Assembly: GCF_003258835.1 (NCBI RefSeq)
Contig: NZ_NPEV01000029.1
Span: 1-64,000, forward strand
Direction of reading: 5' to 3'
DNA length: 64,000 nt
Origin: Rhodobium orientis
GTDB taxonomy: Bacteria > Pseudomonadota > Alphaproteobacteria > Rhizobiales > Rhodobiaceae
Under the pieces are notes generated by a model. That model was not told the DNA's origin and did not search any database. It saw only the letters and a program-made list of their open reading frames with translations. A program made the position numbers and the translations under genes. Below, in pieces: positions 1 to 8,589 of this stretch. How positions within the stretch are numbered: the stretch's first letter is position 1; every line of letters begins with the position of its first letter.

Positions 1-61
1 CACAGCCAAAACCGCCGCCAACCAACCCCAACCAGATGTCCCTCGACCTCGCCCCAATCTA

Positions 62-248
62 AACCGGACAGTAGTGGGCTTGACCCGGCAATCCATAGGG
101 CCTCTGATTTCAATCGCTTAGGCATCAGCAAGCTGCAAGGCATCATGGATCACCGGGTCAAGCCCGGTGATGACGCGGAGCCGGTGGGTGCCGACGTGCG
201 CGACCATGAACCGGACAGCATTGGACCCGACCCGGTGGTGACGCAGAG
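62..248. repeat. Composite palindromic intergenic repeat (copy A)
   Basis: Non-coding DNA at the left edge. Arm one (76-97) holds a core ending in CCCGGCAATCCATA. A linker (99-122) reads roughly GGCCTCTGATTTCAATC. Arm two (144-180) is itself a palindrome, with ATCACCGGG and CCCGGTGAT around TCAAG. A degenerate third copy lies at 219-248, and the stretch AACCGGACAG starts both at 62 and at 209. The same arm-linker-arm order occurs inverted at 57270-57392, so this is a dispersed repeat family and not a local feature. No gene is visible in 1-296. Confidence 0.75.
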
Positions 249-296
249 TATAGGTCAAATCTAGACGCGCGAACCGGTGCGCCGAAAGCCGACCCA

Positions 297-2201
297 TCAA
301 AGCGTCGCGGGGGCCTGAAGCGCGGCGATGAAGAAGACGACGCCGACGAGGACGACGACGACGGCGGCGGCGATCTCCACGCCGGCGAAGATGCGCCGCG
401 CGCGCAACGTCTCCGCGCCGATGATGCGCTGGGCGATGCCGCGGCTGGTGACGGCGATGATCGCAAGCGTCGAGATCGTCAGCGCCGTGCCGATCGCCAT
501 GATGTAGGCCGAGGCAACGCCGGCGAGATAGAGCCCTTGTGAAAGCGCAAAGACCAGCACCACCAGCGCGCCGGAACAGGGCCGCATGCCGATGGAGAAC
601 ACCGCCGCGACGGCCTCGCGCAGCGACAGTTTTCCCGAAATCGCCTCCGGGTCCGGCGCATGGCTGTGGCCGCAACAGGCATCGTCGTGGTCATGATCAT
701 GGGAATGGTGGTGGTGCCCGTGATCGTGGGAGTGATCGTGGGAGTGATCGTGGGAGTGATCGTGGGCATGCCCATGGACGTGCGTGTCGGCCACATGGGC
801 GGCCCCGACGGCCGCAGGTGACGGCGACAGGCGCAGGAAGGCCCGGGTCTTGCGATAGACCAGCCAGGCGCCGAGCAGCGCCACGAGCGCGAAGCTGCCG
901 GCCTCGAACACCCCGAGCGTCGACTTCATGGCGATGCTGGTACCGCTGAGCACCAGGGCGACGACGGTGACGATGGCCACCGCCACGGTCGCCTGCACGA
1001 AGGCGGCGGCGAAGGAGAGCGCGACGCCCCGCTTCAGCGTCGCCTCGTTGGCGAACATGTAGGAGGTGATGATCGCCTTGCCGTGGCCGGGCCCGGCGGC
1101 GTGGAAGACGCCATAGGCAAAGCTTAGGAGGAACAGGAACCAGACGGCGGCCGGGTCGCCCTTGAAGCGCCGGAGCGCGCCGATGAGGCGCTGGTAGAAC
1201 TCCGACTGCATCCGCGCCACGGTGCCGACGATGCCGGAAAAGAACCCGGCTGACGGCGCCGACATCGCTTCCGGATCGGCAACGGAGTGCAATTGCGGCG
1301 CACTCTCGGTCGCCGCCTCCGACCTCGCCTGGCCGCCCGGCGCCGTCGCGCCGGGATCGCCGGCCGCCATCCGCGTCACGGCGTCCTCGGCCGAGGGCGG
1401 CGCAGCAGCAGGCGCCGCCGCGACCGCATCGCCGCAGGTGATGACGACCTGGTTGACCAGCGTCTGGGTGATCGCCCGCAGCTCCGGCGGCGGCTCGCGC
1501 ACATCCGCGCCGATCGAGGCAAGCCGCGCCGCGGTCTCGTCGTCGAGCGGCTGCGGCAGGCGGATTTCCGTGCTGCAGTCGTCCGGCGCGTTGACGAGCT
1601 TCACCGCGTCCGCGTCCTTGGCGAAGCGGAAGTCGATGTAATAGGTCGGGTCGTAGACGTCGAAGGTGACCTTGGTGTCGGAGCCGACCGGCTCCTTCAG
1701 CGGCAGGGTGAAGTGGAGCTCCAGGAGCTTCACCTCCTGCATCGGCTGGGTGCCGTCGCGCTCGGCATCTTCCGCGATCGCCTTGATGTCTTCGTCCGAC
1801 ATTGCCCAGTAGTCGGTAAGCGGCACCGAGACGAGGTCGAGCCAGTAGCCCGGCTCCGGCGGCTTGAAGTCGATCTCCACCTTGGTGTCGTCGCCGAAGG
1901 TGAAATAGCCCCAGTCCTTCAGCGAGTTGACGTTGACGTCGGCGAGGTCGGCAAGCTCCTCGCGCGTGTACTTCCCGTCGCCGTTGGTATCGAGGCCCTG
2001 GATCGCGAAGGCCGAAAAGGCGTCGTCGAAGCGCCAGTGGTGGCGGATGGCAACGACATTGCCCTCGCCGTCATAGACGATCTCGGCCTTGGCCTCGATG
2101 AAGACATGGGGATGCGCCAGCGCCGGCCGCGCCAGCAGGGAGGCGACAAGGGCAGCGATCAGCGCGGCGGCCACGAGGGCGGGATGTCGCGATCGGATCA
2201 T
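297..2201 (-). CDS. Nickel/cobalt transporter: DUF1007 periplasmic domain fused to NicO/RcnA-type permease
   Basis: Predicted inner-membrane Ni/Co transporter, 634 residues. ATG at 2201 was chosen because a signal peptide follows (hydrophobic residues 8-28, then AHPHVF). The reading frame stays open further upstream but that stretch is unlike protein. Residues 30-215 look like DUF1007, with an EF-hand-like loop DTNGDGKYTREE at 71-82. The C-terminal half is a NicO-family permease with the FHAAGPGHGK motif, a His/Asp-rich loop at about 468-515 and a final segment containing GMRPCSGALVVL. Family members move Ni or Co. Its place downstream of cobalamin genes favours cobalt, but direction (uptake or efflux) cannot be told from sequence. 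No B12 riboswitch was seen in 2202-2369. Confidence 0.85.
   Translation of the reverse strand: MIRSRHPALVAAALIAALVASLLARPALAHPHVFIEAKAEIVYDGEGNVVAIRHHWRFDDAFSAFAIQGLDTNGDGKYTREELADLADVNVNSLKDWGYFTFGDDTKVEIDFKPPEPGYWLDLVSVPLTDYWAMSDEDIKAIAEDAERDGTQPMQEVKLLELHFTLPLKEPVGSDTKVTFDVYDPTYYIDFRFAKDADAVKLVNAPDDCSTEIRLPQPLDDETAARLASIGADVREPPPELRAITQTLVNQVVITCGDAVAAAPAAAPPSAEDAVTRMAAGDPGATAPGGQARSEAATESAPQLHSVADPEAMSAPSAGFFSGIVGTVARMQSEFYQRLIGALRRFKGDPAAVWFLFLLSFAYGVFHAAGPGHGKAIITSYMFANEATLKRGVALSFAAAFVQATVAVAIVTVVALVLSGTSIAMKSTLGVFEAGSFALVALLGAWLVYRKTRAFLRLSPSPAAVGAAHVADTHVHGHAHDHSHDHSHDHSHDHGHHHHSHDHDHDDACCGHSHAPDPEAISGKLSLREAVAAVFSIGMRPCSGALVVLVFALSQGLYLAGVASAYIMAIGTALTISTLAIIAVTSRGIAQRIIGAETLRARRIFAGVEIAAAVVVVLVGVVFFIAALQAPATL
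720..767 (-). repeat. 12-bp tandem repeat coding the His-rich loop
   Basis: Four near-perfect copies of a 12-bp unit (GTGATCGTGGGA on the plus strand) inside the NicO transporter gene. On the coding strand each unit gives His-Asp-His-Ser, building the metal-binding loop. Unit number could change by slippage without a frameshift. Confidence 0.85.
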
Positions 2202-2369
2202 GGCGTGAACACGGCCTGCGGTTTGCGGCGGAACGCGAATCGGGAATGCAGCCTCCACCTCATCGCCCCGAAGATTGGCGAAAACGTGGAGCCCGTCCGG
2301 CCGACCCACCCCCTTTGAAATGCGCCCTGTCCATATATCTTCAAAAGCGCCGCATCGCACTGACGGCGG

Positions 2370-3275
2370 TCAATCCGCGCTGCGCGGCCAGTCGCGGCCG
2401 AACCAGGCGGCAAGGAAGTCGATGAATGCGCGCACCTTGCCCGGCAGGTGCCGGCGGTGCGGATAGAGCGCATAGACGCCGATATCGTCGGACTGGAAGC
2501 CGCCCAGCACCTCGACGAGGGCGCCGGAGGCGATATCGTCGCGGGCGACGAACTCCGGCACGCTGGCAAAGCCGAGGCCGCGGAGCGCGGCGGCCCTGAC
2601 GGCGATCAGGCTGTCGACCTCGGCCGGCCCGCTGACGGAGACGGAAAACCGCTTGCCGTCCTCGCGAAACGTCCAGCTTGCCGGCACCCGCATGTTGCGG
2701 TCGATGATGCAGGGCAGGTCGGCAAGGTCCTTGGGATGCTGCGGCCGGCCCGACGCGTCCAGGAGCAGCGGCGCGGCCACGATCTTGTTGCGCATCGGCG
2801 CGAGCCGCCTGGCAACGAGGCTGGAGTCGGCCAGTTCGGAAATCCGGATGGCGACGTCGATCCCCTCCTCCACGAGGTCCACATAGCGGTCCTCGAACCG
2901 CAGCGAGATGCGGATTTGCGGCTCGGTGGCGAGAAACTCCATGATCGGCTCGGCCAGCACCAGCTCGCCGAAGGAGCGCGGCGCGGAGACGCGCAGGAGA
3001 CCGCGCGGCTCGCCGTGCCGCTCGCCGAGCGAGCCGTTGAGGTCCTCGATCTTCTGGATGATTTCGGACGCCTCGCGCACATAGGTCTCGCCCATTTCCG
3101 TCAGCGAGAGCTGGCGCGTGGTGCGGTTGAGGAGGCGGACACCGAGTTCGTCCTCAAGCTCGCGGACATATTTGGAGACCAGCGCCTTGGAACGGCCGAG
3201 CGCGCGGGCCGCGGCCGAAAAGCCACCCGATTCGACGACCTGAACGAAAATGCGCATGCGCGTCAGCGTGTCCAT
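2370..3275 (-). CDS. LysR-family transcriptional regulator
   Basis: 301 residues from ATG at 3275 (MDTLTRMRIFVQVVESGGF). A winged HTH fills residues 1-60 (AARALGRSKALVSKYVRELEDELGVRLLNRTTRQLSLTE). The rest is a LysR substrate-binding domain of the CrgA/AaeR-like type, judging from GLLRVSAPRSFGE and the ending LPGKVRAFIDFL. It lies 168 bp upstream of the NicO transporter on the same strand and 62 bp downstream of the DUF2937 gene, so a role in metal uptake is possible but unproven. Usual LysR targets are divergent neighbours, and none exists here. Effector unknown. Confidence 0.85.
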   Translation of the reverse strand: MDTLTRMRIFVQVVESGGFSAAARALGRSKALVSKYVRELEDELGVRLLNRTTRQLSLTEMGETYVREASEIIQKIEDLNGSLGERHGEPRGLLRVSAPRSFGELVLAEPIMEFLATEPQIRISLRFEDRYVDLVEEGIDVAIRISELADSSLVARRLAPMRNKIVAAPLLLDASGRPQHPKDLADLPCIIDRNMRVPASWTFREDGKRFSVSVSGPAEVDSLIAVRAAALRGLGFASVPEFVARDDIASGALVEVLGGFQSDDIGVYALYPHRRHLPGKVRAFIDFLAAWFGRDWPRSAD

Positions 3276-3337
3276 GGCCGCATCTATAGCATTGGGGGGA
3301 AGGCTGGAAACGGGTTTTCCGGCAAAGCCATTGGCCG

Positions 3338-3862
3338 TCAAACGGTTTCGTTGGCTGCCTCGGCCTTGCGCCGGGCGCGGCGCCTGCGCCGCCAGCGATT
3401 GGCCGACCAGACGACGCCGCCGCCGAAATAGGCAACGACAAAGCCGACGAGGGCGGCGAGCAATCCCTCGATGGTCACCGGCACGCCCGGCTCGAAATCC
3501 TCATAGGCGCCCTCGGCGACCTCGCCGTCGAAATCGCGGGCAAGCGCCACGATGCGGTTGACCGGACCGGCCGACTGCATGGCGTTCTGCTGGCGCTCCA
3601 GCCGGTGATAGCGGGCGATGATCTCGGTCATGCGCTGGCCGCGCCGGCTGGCAAGCGTGTCGGGATTGTCGGAAAGGCGCTTCAGGGCATCGTCGGTCCG
3701 AAGGCCCTCGCGCTCGGCATCGGAGTTGAAGTCGGCAACCACCTGCTTCAGCTCGTCGATGGCACCGCCGAGCCGCTGGCGGTATTGCTGCGCGTATTCT
3801 GGCGCCTGGGAAAAGACGCCGCCGAGAATCAGCCCCAATGCCAGGATGATCGTCCGGCCCAT
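3338..3862 (-). CDS. DUF2937 family membrane protein
   Basis: 174 residues from ATG at 3862 (MGRTIILALGLILGG), preceded by a good ribosome site (GAGAGGACAG). An N-terminal hydrophobic segment (4-18) and a C-terminal one (about 125-145, GLLAALVGFVVAYFGGGVVW) bracket a charged, coiled-coil-like middle with YRQRLGGAIDELKQVVADF. The second membrane segment is followed by a very basic tail. This matches the layout of DUF2937, a family without known function. The gene follows cobM by about 90 bp on the same strand, which may be coincidental. Confidence 0.7.
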   Translation of the reverse strand: MGRTIILALGLILGGVFSQAPEYAQQYRQRLGGAIDELKQVVADFNSDAEREGLRTDDALKRLSDNPDTLASRRGQRMTEIIARYHRLERQQNAMQSAGPVNRIVALARDFDGEVAEGAYEDFEPGVPVTIEGLLAALVGFVVAYFGGGVVWSANRWRRRRRARRKAEAANETV

Positions 3863-3952
3863 CTGTCCTCTCCCGCTCAGGTCCCCCACCGTTGTAGCAG
3901 CATTCGGCAACGATTGAGAGACGTTCGCAAGGAACAACGCCAGGGGACTGGC

Positions 3953-4714
3953 TCAGTTCCCGCGGCCGCGGAACCGCCGCTGGTAGTCGGCATCGTAAAG
4001 CGCGCTCGCCCGGAAGTCGGCCGCCCCCAGCACCGGACCGACGAGAATCAGCGCCGTGCGGTCGATCTCGGCGGCCTTCACCTGGTCGGCGATGGTGGCA
4101 AGCGTGCCCGTCAGCACCGTCTCGTCCGGCCAGGAGGCGCGGAAGACGACGGCGGCCGGACAGTCGGCGCCGTAGAAGGGGACGAGCCGCGCCGCGACGT
4201 CCTCGACCACATGGATGGACAGGTGCAGCGCCAGCGTCGCCCCCGTAGCGGCGAAGGCCTCCAGCGTCTCGCCCTCCGGCATTTTCGAGGCACGGCCGGT
4301 GGTGCGGGTGAGGATCAGCGACTGGCCGACCTCCGGCAGCGTCAGTTCCCTGCCGAGGACGGCGGCGGAGGCGGCAAAGGCCGGAACGCCGGGCGTCACC
4401 GTATAGGGGATGCCGCGGGCTTCCAAGACGCGGATCTGCTCGCCCATGGCGCTCCAGACGGAGAGATCGCCGGAATGCAGCCGCGCGACGTCCTGACCCG
4501 CCTCAAACGCCCGAACATACTCCGCCTCGATCTCTTCAAGGCTCATCGGCGCGGTGTTGACGATCCGCGCGTTCGGCCCGCAATGGGCGAGCACCGCCTC
4601 GTGTACCAGCGATCCGGCATAGAGGCAGACGGGCGAGGCGGCGAGGAGGTCCCGGCCGCGCAGCGTGATGAGGTCGGGCGCGCCCGGTCCGGCGCCGATG
4701 AAATGGACGGTCAT
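3953..4714 (-). CDS. cobM: Precorrin-4 C11-methyltransferase
   Basis: 253 residues, cytoplasmic. Transfers a methyl group from S-adenosylmethionine to C-11 of precorrin-4 in aerobic corrin-ring synthesis. The N-terminus [18 protein letters not shown] is the SAM-binding signature of the uroporphyrinogen/precorrin methyltransferases. [15 protein letters not shown] and [14 protein letters not shown] are further family blocks, and [12 protein letters not shown] is typical of CobM/CbiF. The start overlaps the cobE stop by 4 bp, so the two are probably translationally coupled. Last of the cob genes in this direction. Confidence 0.95.
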   Translation of the reverse strand: MTVHFIGAGPGAPDLITLRGRDLLAASPVCLYAGSLVHEAVLAHCGPNARIVNTAPMSLEEIEAEYVRAFEAGQDVARLHSGDLSVWSAMGEQIRVLEARGIPYTVTPGVPAFAASAAVLGRELTLPEVGQSLILTRTTGRASKMPEGETLEAFAATGATLALHLSIHVVEDVAARLVPFYGADCPAAVVFRASWPDETVLTGTLATIADQVKAAEIDRTALILVGPVLGAADFRASALYDADYQRRFRGRGN

Positions 4715-5124
4715 GAAGTCTCCTGGCAGAGGACGAGCGCGCAGGTGGCGTGGGCAGAGGCAAGGCGCGGCCCGGTGAGCCGGCCGCCGGGGCCGGCGAC
4801 GGCGAGCGCACAGGCTTCTGCCACCGAGCCATGCCCGGTCGCAGCTTTTACCACCGACGATCGGGACAAGCAGCGATCCTGCACGGCCGCCATGTCGGCG
4901 TCCTCGATGAGATGAACGTCGAGGCCGAGCAGCCCCGGCAAGACGCCGACGATCGGCGCGCCACTCTTGAAAGCAGGCACGGCAACGACGTCCGCCGCGG
5001 CAATGCCTGCATCACGCAGACAGCGCTGCAAGAGCCCGGCAATCTCCTCCGCCGTCGCCTCGCTGGAAAAGCCGATGCCGGCAACGACGCGCGGCGCCCC
5101 TGTCGCGAGTGCGGCCTCGCTCAT
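4711..5124 (-). CDS. cobE: Cobalamin biosynthesis protein CobE (CbiG C-terminal-like)
   Basis: 137 residues from ATG at 5124, which overlaps the cobL stop as ATGA. The motif [20 protein letters not shown] followed by [16 protein letters not shown] and the ending [13 protein letters not shown]...[13 protein letters not shown] fits the CobE/GbiG C-terminal fold (PF01890). CobE is needed for aerobic cobalamin synthesis in Pseudomonas denitrificans. Its biochemical step is still poorly defined, and binding of a pathway intermediate has been suggested. It sits tightly between cobL and cobM. Confidence 0.9.
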   Translation of the reverse strand: MSEAALATGAPRVVAGIGFSSEATAEEIAGLLQRCLRDAGIAAADVVAVPAFKSGAPIVGVLPGLLGLDVHLIEDADMAAVQDRCLSRSSVVKAATGHGSVAEACALAVAGPGGRLTGPRLASAHATCALVLCQETS

Positions 5125-6332
5125 GGCTTGACCGCGCTCCACTGGGTGACGGTCATGGCCGGCCGGAACCCGTGCATACCGCCGATGGCATCGAGCCGCT
5201 CCACCGACAGCCGCGCCAGCGTCCCGCCATAGCGCTGCACCGCGTCGATCAAGACGGCTTCGCTTTCAACGGTGATCGAATTGGCGACGATCCGTCCGCC
5301 GCGCTTCAGGGCCGAATAGGCACCATCCAGGACGCCCTCGCTCGTGATCCCGCCGCCGATGAAGACCGCATCGGGCGCTTCCAGCCCGGCGAAGGCCTCC
5401 GGCGCCGACCCCTCGCGGATGTCGAGGTCCGGCACGCCGAGGTCGACCGCATTGCGCGCCGCCCGCGCCGCGCGCACCTCGTCGCGCTCGATCCCGATCG
5501 CCCGGTTGGCCGGATCGGCGAGCAGCCACTCTATGGCAATCGACCCGGAGCCGGCGCCAATGTCCCAGAGAAGTTCGCCGGAATGGGGCGCCAGCGTCGA
5601 CAGGGTGACGGCGCGCACCTCGCGCTTAGTCATCTGGCCGTCGTTTTCAAAGAGCCCGTCCGGCAGGCCCGCCGTGCGCGGCAGGATGACGGCGTCGGGC
5701 CCCGCAACGATTTCCAGCGCCGTTAGATTCAAGGCGCCCACATCGTCGAACGCAAAGTCCCACGCGGTCGTGCTGCGGATGCGCTCCTCGGGCCCGCCGA
5801 GGGATTCCAGGACATGGATGCGGCTCTCGCCGAAGCCGCGCCGGGAGAGAAAGTCGGCGACCTCGGCCGGCGTCGCCGCATCGGCGGAAAGCGCCAGAAT
5901 TCTCGCGCCCGGCTGCAGCAGCGGCGCGAGCGGGGCGAGCGGCCGGCCGCAAAAGGAGATGGTGCGCACGTCGGCGAGCGACCAGCCGAGCTTGGCCGCG
6001 GCCAGCGACAGCGACGACGGCGCCGGCACGATCCGCATCTCCTCCGGCGCGACGAACGCGGTGAGCTTGGCACCGACGCCATAAAAGAACGGATCGCCGG
6101 AAGCGAGCACGCAGACCGGGCGGCCCCGCCGCCCGACGAGATGCGGGATCGCGTCGGTATAGGGGCTCGGCCAGGAAAGCCTCTCGCAGGAAATCAGCGT
6201 GCCGGCGAGGCCTAAGTGCCGCGCGCCGCCGGCGACCAGTTCGGCGTCCTCGATGAGCTTTTTCGCCGCCGGCGAAAGCCCCTCGACACCGTCCTCGCCG
6301 ATCCCCACAATGGAAAGCCAGCGCTCCGTCAT
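5121..6332 (-). CDS. cobL: Precorrin-6Y C5,15-methyltransferase (decarboxylating)
   Basis: 403 residues from ATG at 6332. Two-domain enzyme: the N-terminal half (LSIVGIGEDGVEGLSPAAK, then VLASGDPFFYGVG) is a CbiE-like C5-methyltransferase. The C-terminal half (MTKREVRAVTLSTLAPHSG, then LLWDIGAGSGSIAIEWLL) is a CbiT-like C15-methyltransferase/decarboxylase with a Rossmann SAM site. It methylates reduced precorrin-6 twice and decarboxylates the acetate side chain. It starts only 12 bp from the divergent cobK start, so its promoter must lie inside cobK, or it is reached by read-through from cobJ. Confidence 0.95.
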   Translation of the reverse strand: MTERWLSIVGIGEDGVEGLSPAAKKLIEDAELVAGGARHLGLAGTLISCERLSWPSPYTDAIPHLVGRRGRPVCVLASGDPFFYGVGAKLTAFVAPEEMRIVPAPSSLSLAAAKLGWSLADVRTISFCGRPLAPLAPLLQPGARILALSADAATPAEVADFLSRRGFGESRIHVLESLGGPEERIRSTTAWDFAFDDVGALNLTALEIVAGPDAVILPRTAGLPDGLFENDGQMTKREVRAVTLSTLAPHSGELLWDIGAGSGSIAIEWLLADPANRAIGIERDEVRAARAARNAVDLGVPDLDIREGSAPEAFAGLEAPDAVFIGGGITSEGVLDGAYSALKRGGRIVANSITVESEAVLIDAVQRYGGTLARLSVERLDAIGGMHGFRPAMTVTQWSAVKP

Positions 6333-6344
6333 TGCAGTCCCCCC

Positions 6345-7112
6345 GTGCAAAACCTAGAGACACCCTACCGCGTTCTGATCCTCGGCGGCACCACCGAGGC
6401 CTCCGAACTTGCCAAGGCCTTGGTCGGCGAGCCGAAAATCGCGCCCGTCCTGTCGCTCGCCGGGCGCACGAAATCCCCGAAGTTGCCGCCGATCCCGTAC
6501 CGCATCGGCGGCTTCGGCGGCATCGAAGGCCTCGTTGCCTATCTGAACGTCAATCATGTCGAGGCGATGGTCGACGCGACCCACCCCTTTGCCGCCCAGA
6601 TGACGGACCATGCCGCGGCGGCGGCAAAAGCGACCGGCGTGCCCCTGATCCGCGTCGACCGGCCGGCCTGGCAACCGCAGGCGGGCGCCACCTGGATCTT
6701 CGTCGCCACAATGACCGAGGCCGCAAGCGCCCTCGGACCTGAGCCGAAACGCGTCTTCCTCACCATCGGCCGCAACGAACTCGCCGCGTTCAGGGCAGCG
6801 CCCCAGCACCATTACCTTACCCGCAGCGTAGATCCGCCCGACGCGGAAACCCGCCCGCCGATTTGCACCGCCATCGAAGCCGTCGGCCCGTTCAAGCTCG
6901 ACGACGAGCGCGCCCTTATCGCCGACCACGGCATCGATATCCTGGTGACCAAGAACGCCGGCGGCACGGCCACCGCGGCAAAGCTGACGGCCGCCCGCGA
7001 GGCCGGCATTCCGGTGGTGATGGTCGAACGCCCGCCGCTTCCCGCAATCGACACCGTGCCGGATGCGGCAACGGCCCTTTCCTGGCTGATGGAAGGGGCT
7101 CAAGGCACCTGA
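6345..7112 (+). CDS. cobK: Precorrin-6A reductase
   Basis: 255 residues. Reduces precorrin-6A with NADPH. GTG at 6345 was chosen because the family's N-terminal motif (YRVLILGGTTEASELAKAL) begins six codons later and no closer start exists. The reading frame continues upstream but is antisense to cobL. Other family blocks are AMVDATHPFAAQMT, VFLTIGRNEL and DILVTKNAGGTATAAK. The only plus-strand cob gene embedded in the minus-strand cluster. Its last 13 bp overlap the cobJ 3' end, and its start is 12 bp from that of cobL. No Shine-Dalgarno is seen, so a leaderless message is possible. Confidence 0.9.
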   Translation: MQNLETPYRVLILGGTTEASELAKALVGEPKIAPVLSLAGRTKSPKLPPIPYRIGGFGGIEGLVAYLNVNHVEAMVDATHPFAAQMTDHAAAAAKATGVPLIRVDRPAWQPQAGATWIFVATMTEAASALGPEPKRVFLTIGRNELAAFRAAPQHHYLTRSVDPPDAETRPPICTAIEAVGPFKLDDERALIADHGIDILVTKNAGGTATAAKLTAAREAGIPVVMVERPPLPAIDTVPDAATALSWLMEGAQGT

Positions 7113-7864
7113 CCGTCTACCCGGCGCGGCGTATAGACAAACGGCCGTGCGCCGGGCCGCGCCACGAGCCGCGTCGCGCTGGAGCCGATCATGACGAGCG
7201 TGCGCATGTCGGCGCGGGCGGCGTCGGCCTCGCCCAGCGTCGTGATCTCGATCGCCTCGTCGGCGCGGGAAATGGCCGTTGCAAAGATCACCGGCACGTC
7301 CGGCCCCTTGATCCCGCGCAGCAATTCGAGCGCCTCGCCGAGATGGCGCGGGCGCGCCTTCGACGCCGCATTGTAGAGCGCGATGACGAAGTCGCCCTCC
7401 GCCGCGGCGCGCAGCCGCTTCAGCACCAGATCCCAGGGCTTCAGATTGTCGGAGAGGGAAATGGCACAGAAATCATGGCCGAGCGGCGCGCCGAGCCGGG
7501 ACGCAGCGGCGAACATCGCCGAAATCCCCGGCACCACCGAAATGTCGAGCGCGCGCCAGGCCGCCTCTCCGGTCTCCACGGCCTCGAAGACGGCGGCGGC
7601 CATGGCAAAGACGCCCGGATCGCCAGATGAGACGACAGCGACATGGCGACCCTCGGCGGCCATTTCCAGCGCATGGCGCGCGCGGTCGATTTCTTCCCGG
7701 TTGTCCGTACGGTGGCGCTGTTGGCCGGCCCGCTCAGGCACCCGGTCCACATAGGGCCCGTAGCCGACGATGTCGGTCGCGACAGCAAGCGCTTGACTGG
7801 CCGCGCCCGTCACCTGGTCTGCTGCGCCGGGCCCGAGCCCGACGATGGTCAGCGAGCCGGTCAT
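7100..7864 (-). CDS. cobJ: Precorrin-3B C17-methyltransferase
   Basis: 254 residues. Methylates C-17 of precorrin-3B and promotes ring contraction. SAM-binding N-terminus LTIVGLGPGAADQVTGAA, then VVSSGDPGVFAMA, VVPGISAMFAAASRLGAPLGHDFCAISLSDNLKPW and ALYNAASKARP, all characteristic of CobJ/CbiH. The start overlaps the cobI stop by 4 bp (ATGA). The 3' end runs 13 bp into the convergent cobK. Confidence 0.95.
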   Translation of the reverse strand: MTGSLTIVGLGPGAADQVTGAASQALAVATDIVGYGPYVDRVPERAGQQRHRTDNREEIDRARHALEMAAEGRHVAVVSSGDPGVFAMAAAVFEAVETGEAAWRALDISVVPGISAMFAAASRLGAPLGHDFCAISLSDNLKPWDLVLKRLRAAAEGDFVIALYNAASKARPRHLGEALELLRGIKGPDVPVIFATAISRADEAIEITTLGEADAARADMRTLVMIGSSATRLVARPGARPFVYTPRRVDGQVP

Positions 7865-8589
7865 CTGAGCCCCTGCCGCCCCGGAACGAGGATCAGCGAG
7901 AAATAGGGCGCCGGCGCATGGGCAAGATCGGCGAGCATTTCGACCCGCTCGCCCTCCATGGTGCCCTGCTCCACATAGATCGCGCGGTCGAGAAGTCCGG
8001 CCTCGGCGAGCGCGGTGCGCACCTTTTCAAGGTTGCGGCCGATCTTCATGATGACGGCGGCGTCGCTCCCCTTCAGCCGCTCAGCCAGAAGCGCGCCGTC
8101 CATCGTGCCGGGCAGCACCGAAAAGACGTCGTCGCCATGGCAGATCGGCGTCTTCGCCTGCGCCCAGCAGCCGTGCATGCCGGAAATGCCGGGGACGATC
8201 TCGGTCGGATAGACCTGGGATAGCCGGTCGAAGAGATACATGAACGAGCCGTAGAAGAACGGATCGCCCTCGCAGATGACGGCAACGTCCCGGCCGGCAT
8301 CGAGCTCGGCCGCCACTTCCTCCGCCGAGCGGGAATAAAAGGCGGAAAGCTCCTTCGGGTAGTGCGGGTCGTCGACCGGCACTTCCGTCGTGAACGGATA
8401 TTCCAGGCGCAGCTCGCGCGAGGCCGGGCCGATATGGCCGTCGACGATGCGCCGCGCATGGCCCTGGCGCCCGCGCTTGGCGAAATAGGCGACGATCGGG
8501 CAGGAGCCGATCAACCGCGCCGCCTTCAGCGTCATCAGTTCCGGATCGCCGGGCCCGACGCCGACGCCATAGAGGGTGCCGGTCGCCAT
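7861..8589 (-). CDS. cobI: Precorrin-2 C20-methyltransferase
   Basis: 242 residues from ATG at 8589. Reading upstream continues open but is antisense-like and overlaps cobH. Methylates precorrin-2 at C-20, giving precorrin-3A. Seen: LYGVGVGPGDPELMTLKAARLI, VICEGDPFFYGSFMYLFDRL, EIVPGISGMHGCWA and KIGRNLEKVRTAL. The start codon overlaps the cobH stop codon, and the stop overlaps cobJ, continuing the coupled string. Confidence 0.95.
   Translation of the reverse strand: MATGTLYGVGVGPGDPELMTLKAARLIGSCPIVAYFAKRGRQGHARRIVDGHIGPASRELRLEYPFTTEVPVDDPHYPKELSAFYSRSAEEVAAELDAGRDVAVICEGDPFFYGSFMYLFDRLSQVYPTEIVPGISGMHGCWAQAKTPICHGDDVFSVLPGTMDGALLAERLKGSDAAVIMKIGRNLEKVRTALAEAGLLDRAIYVEQGTMEGERVEMLADLAHAPAPYFSLILVPGRQGLR

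Noticed and set aside
1287-2318. Long Arg-rich open frame on the plus strand opposite the NicO transporter
   Set aside because: It mirrors the transporter gene, has no family motif or ribosome site, and its composition is that expected from reading a high-GC gene on the wrong strand.
2202-2369. Possible cobalamin or nickel/cobalt riboswitch ahead of the NicO transporter
   Set aside because: None of the conserved aptamer blocks (GCAACTGTA-type core, B12 box, AGCCAGGAGACC end) is present on the minus strand.
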